Below, one piece after another: positions 60,989-64,000 of a stretch of DNA of 64,000 nucleotides (positions are counted from its first letter, which is position 1; each line of letters starts with the position of its first letter). Both the position numbers and the translations under genes were made by a program. The stretch covers positions 998,597 through 1,062,596 of the forward strand of contig CAXIPT010000002.1 of NCBI GenBank assembly GCA_964030475.1, in the 5' to 3' direction. Under the pieces are notes generated by a model. It did not search any database, had not been told where the DNA came from, and saw nothing but the letters and a program-made list of their open reading frames with translations. Source of the DNA: Tethya wilhelma. Taxonomy: Eukaryota > Porifera > Demospongiae > Tethyida > Tethyidae.

Positions 60989-60998
60989 GATATACATA

Positions 60999-61204
60999 CC
61001 GTATAGCTCCAAATTTTCGTGGTACAATATTTTCGTGAATTTCGTGATTTGACCGTATATCACGAAAATTTTCTCCACGTAAATTTAGAAAACCGTATAT
61101 CGGCAATATAATTTCAGAGATCGTGATTCACGAAAATTAGCTCAAAACGGCAAAGACAGACTTTTCACGAACTTTTTGAACCACGAAAATTTGGAGCTAT
61201 ACGG
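60999..61204. mobile_element. TA-flanked MITE (Tc1/mariner or pogo type)
   Basis: Inverted ends of about 26 bases (CCGTATAGCTCCAAATTTTC at left, complement at right) are flanked by TA (60997-60998, 61205-61206). Internal repeats of TTTCGTGA and TCACGAAAAT also pair. 206 bp, no coding. Confidence 0.9.
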
Positions 61205-61462
61205 TACGTCATCTATGAACACACTCACAAATCTTCTCAAAACCATGTGGTTTCACGGCGATAATTACGCGCATGCGCAAACAGTGTGTACCAGGCCCTC
61301 TTTTGTGATACGCACCGTAGGCGAAACATTACGAAAGAAACCGAGAGAGCTAGTGGGCGTAGTTACTGAGTAAGACTGAGTGTGGCTCGTGGTACGGTTA
61401 TTTCTAGATAAAAGAGGGTCATTAAAAGAGCGAGGGTTGTCTTTGTTTATCAACCACAAAGT

Positions 61463-62881
61463 ATGTCGTATTTGCTAAGAGCTGAGATATTACTCCACGT
61501 GTTTAGTACAGGGACAAATTGGTGGGGTGTTCGGACTACTGAGAAAGAAGCTATTGATCTACTCTCTCAGTTTCCCAACCCGGCAAGAATCAAGAAGATC
61601 AAGGGTAATGAAGGCTGGACTCTTCTACACTTTGCTTGCTACAATCAGTGGTATGAGATTGTTAAATTGTTGACAGCAGAGTATAAATGTGAGCCTGATG
61701 CCAAAGATAGCTGTGATAATATCCCTTTACACAAGGCTAGTGAGAGTGGTGATCTGAGAATAGTGAAGTATCTTGTTACTAAATATAATTGTGATGCTGA
61801 AAGTGATAGTTGGACTCCTCTCCATTCTGCTTGTTGCAAGGGTCACCTTGATGTTGTCAAGTATTTTATCAACCAATATAATTGTGATCCTCTCTCAAAG
61901 ACATGTGGTGATTCATTTAGTGACACTCCCCTCTCACTAGCATACTCTAGCCATCATTATAATGTAATCTCATTTCTGTTCACGACTGAGAGGCTTCAGT
62001 CACCACAAGTCTTCAAAGAGGAGGTTTTGATCTTGAGGTTTGAAGCTCCAAAACACACTGGTACCACTGAGAAACAAGCTATAGAGATACTATCCACTCA
62101 GTTTTTAATGCCAAAAGATATTAAAAATCATAGTACTACTTTTCTACACTGTGCTTGTAGAAATAAATGGTATGAGATAGTTAAATTGCTGATAACCAAG
62201 TATAAATGTGACCCTGATGCCAAAGATAACTCTGGCAAGACACAGTTACACAAGGCTTGTGAGATTGGTGATATGAGGTTAGTGCAGTACCTTATCACTG
62301 AATATAATTGTGACCCTCTCTCAATAAGGAACCGTGGTGCATTATTTCGTGACACTCCCCTCTCACTAGCATACTCTAGCCGTCATTATGATGTAGTCTC
62401 ATTTCTGTTCACCACTGAGAGGCTTCAGTCACCACAAGTCTTCAAAGAAAAGGTTTTGACCTTGAGGTTTAAAGATCCAACACACACTGGTACCACTGAG
62501 AAACAAGCTATAGAATTACTCTCTCAGTTTTCTATTCAAGAAACTAGCTATATTGAGTTTGTTCTACACTATGCTTGTAGTAATGAATGGTATGAGGTAG
62601 TTAAATTGCTGATAACCAAGTATAAAAGCGAGCCTGATGCCAAAGATGACAATAACATGACCCCATTACACTATGCTTGTAAGAAAGGAAAACAGAAAAT
62701 TGCTCAGTACCTTATTAATGAGCAAAAATGTGATCCTGAGAGTAAGGCTAGGGGTGGTTGGACTCCTCTTCATTTTGCTTGTTACAATGGTCATCTTGAT
62801 GTTGTCAAGTACCTTGTCAATGAATATAAGAGTAATTTCCCTCACTCTCTGGGACAGAGAAGGCCAGTTGCATCCTGGTAA
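61463..62881 (+). CDS. Ankyrin-repeat protein with modular duplication
   Basis: Single open frame of 472 residues. Ankyrin consensus motifs include GWTLLHFACYNQWYEIVKLL (51-70), IPLHKASESGDLRIVKYL (87-104), WTPLHSACCKGHLDVVKY (117-134), LHKACEIGDMRLVQYL (262-277), TPLHYACKKGKQKIAQYL (400-417) and GWTPLHFACYNGHLDVVKYL (432-451). A module beginning TTEK-x-AI occurs three times (about residues 25, 201 and 344), so the protein grew by duplication of a block of about 145-175 residues. No other domain is visible. The last 15 residues after NEYKSN do not look like ankyrin, suggesting a truncation or a missed splice. Likely a cytosolic scaffold; partner unknown. Confidence 0.8.
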   Translation: MSYLLRAEILLHVFSTGTNWWGVRTTEKEAIDLLSQFPNPARIKKIKGNEGWTLLHFACYNQWYEIVKLLTAEYKCEPDAKDSCDNIPLHKASESGDLRIVKYLVTKYNCDAESDSWTPLHSACCKGHLDVVKYFINQYNCDPLSKTCGDSFSDTPLSLAYSSHHYNVISFLFTTERLQSPQVFKEEVLILRFEAPKHTGTTEKQAIEILSTQFLMPKDIKNHSTTFLHCACRNKWYEIVKLLITKYKCDPDAKDNSGKTQLHKACEIGDMRLVQYLITEYNCDPLSIRNRGALFRDTPLSLAYSSRHYDVVSFLFTTERLQSPQVFKEKVLTLRFKDPTHTGTTEKQAIELLSQFSIQETSYIEFVLHYACSNEWYEVVKLLITKYKSEPDAKDDNNMTPLHYACKKGKQKIAQYLINEQKCDPESKARGGWTPLHFACYNGHLDVVKYLVNEYKSNFPHSLGQRRPVASW

Positions 62882-63110
62882 CAGCACCTTGGCTCCTCCC
62901 AGTCATTAGGTCCAAGAGCGCAGAGTTCAGCAGTAGCTCCAAGCACAGCTGTGAGGTGGAGTCAGAGGAGGGAGGGAAGAATGGCAACAGTGAACCACTG
63001 CATGCCAAAACACACTTTTGCCTTCACATTGTTTGGCTAGCCTGGGAAGAAGGGAACTCTAACATAACTTACCTCAAACACCACAGCCTGAGCACAGGTG
63101 GTGGCCTGGA
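62882..63110. other. Region between ankyrin gene and N
   Basis: Less AT-rich than its surroundings. A minus-strand donor GAG/GTAAGT lies near 63072, but no exon could be assigned. Ends at the N at 63111. Confidence 0.3.
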
Positions 63111-63111
63111 N

Positions 63112-63210
63112 TGTGTCTCAGTCTGTCACATACTTCCTCTTTGCTGCTGGATTCAGTCTGGGAGCTTTCCTAGTAGTAGAGGGAAGGAACAGTTATGATG
63201 AAATATTTAG
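63112..63210 (+). CDS. ABCB-type transporter exon (partial gene)
   Basis: The plus-strand frame reads VSQSVTYFLFAAGFSLGAFL, then EGRNSYDEIFR, and stops at a GT donor (63211, GTCAGT). The pattern F-x-x-SQS-x-x-Y/F-x-x-AA-x-F-x-x-GA-x-L followed by a short loop and a VF helix is that of the end of an ABCB/P-glycoprotein transmembrane domain. The exon begins at the N at 63111, and no other exon of the gene lies within the window, so the gene may have been cut by assembly. Confidence 0.6.
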
Positions 63211-63336
63211 GTCAGTAACCCACACATATTACGCACTCATGATTATAGTTACTACTGAATGTTTAAGAGCCCGCTGGGACACATGCATGCATGCAAGAGC
63301 ATTTATCATCAATCGTATACTCTATAGGTTTCTCTC

Positions 63337-64000
63337 ATCATACGTACGGTAGTACGTATAGTAGGAATGGGCCGCATGTCCCATAGACACAATACAAAAT
63401 GTTTATGATCATAAAAATCTAGCAAAACAAAATTAAACCTTCAAACTTGCTCAGAGGCTCTCACTGACAGATTATCAATTGCCTGCAAGGCCTAAAACTT
63501 ACAAAAACTTTCCTCGGCACTCGTAGAGAGCGCTAGTGGGAAGCCACCATAGTGCCATTTTTGTTCTGCTAACGTACTTACTTACTTCCTAACTGACTTA
63601 CTTGAAAAGGATTTCCAGAGAACCAGAATGTGTTGAGCCAACTTTGACAGCACAAAGTAAGTTCTTTTCATAGGTACTACATTCCTTGATACTCGTTTTC
63701 ATCACAAATAAGCCTAAACAAAAACTAGAAAGCTTTGAAACTTAGTGTATAAATTCATGTACTACAATTCAGCCATCTTTGTAGGTAGAGTTCAGAGGTC
63801 ATTATCCACGTGGCATTATTATGCGCATGCGCATTAGCCTCTCCCAACATTATGAAGTGCATGTAGGTCTACTACTCAAGCTTTTTGTACAGACTAATCA
63901 GTCTCTGGTAGTCTCCCCACTGTAGTGTTGAAAAAAGTGAATGAACAAGTAGTAAAAATTTCAAAAAAATTAGTAGTGTAGGAATGGGCAGTGCGGTAAA
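63337..64000 (-). repeat. Dispersed repeat family E, copy 2 (runs off the window)
   Basis: Inverted copy of 28268-28978, including ACGTACGGTAGTACGT near the left end and GTAGGAATGGGCAGTGCGG at the right edge. Confidence 0.8.

Noticed and set aside
60999..61204. Hairpin as a structured RNA gene
   Set aside because: TA flanks and perfect terminal inverted repeats identify it as a MITE.

Overview
The window looks like nuclear DNA of a demosponge, possibly Amphimedon. This is inference from gene content: a Death-NACHT-LRR receptor, a split MFS/SV2-like transporter gene, ankyrin arrays, short GT-AG introns, AT-rich intergenic DNA and a very dense load of DNA transposons. No species can be proven from the sequence alone. 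Eight single N characters (4003, 6152, 6226, 33316, 40074, 43103, 51750, 63111) behave like contig joins, and several coincide with duplications or broken elements, so local order should be read with care.

Region 1-21 kb is mostly repeats and decayed coding sequence: a dispersed 0.4-kb repeat in two copies, a MITE-like inverted repeat, the 3' end of a Tigger/pogo transposon, the first copy of a 3.3-kb repeat, a partial copy of a TTAA element, a minus-strand gene fragment with a BEN-like domain, an OB-fold/RPA-like pseudogene and a zinc/coiled-coil transposon pseudogene. Region 22.6-26.6 kb is a DNA transposon with two convergent genes (a multi-exon DDE-type transposase and a Cys-rich accessory protein), each driven from a similar TATA-containing promoter inside the terminal repeats.

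Region 27-45.6 kb is nested repeats. A MULE transposase gene is split by a 2,285-bp element with TTAA target duplication and a P2X7-like domain gene. A perfect 1,650-bp inverted repeat has one end of each copy at an N. There are tandem 0.3-kb units, a second copy of the 3.3-kb repeat, hAT remnants, and a 34-bp minisatellite that hosts an hAT transposon.

Region 45.8-63.2 kb holds the best cellular genes: a 16-exon SV2/SVOP-like MFS transporter (minus), a five-exon NLR whose exons join into a clean 780-residue frame (plus), a broken multi-pass membrane protein (minus), a CaRF-like DNA-binding gene remnant (plus), an ankyrin-repeat protein (plus) and one exon of an ABCB-type transporter. The right edge is an inverted copy of a repeat also seen at 28.3-29.0 kb.
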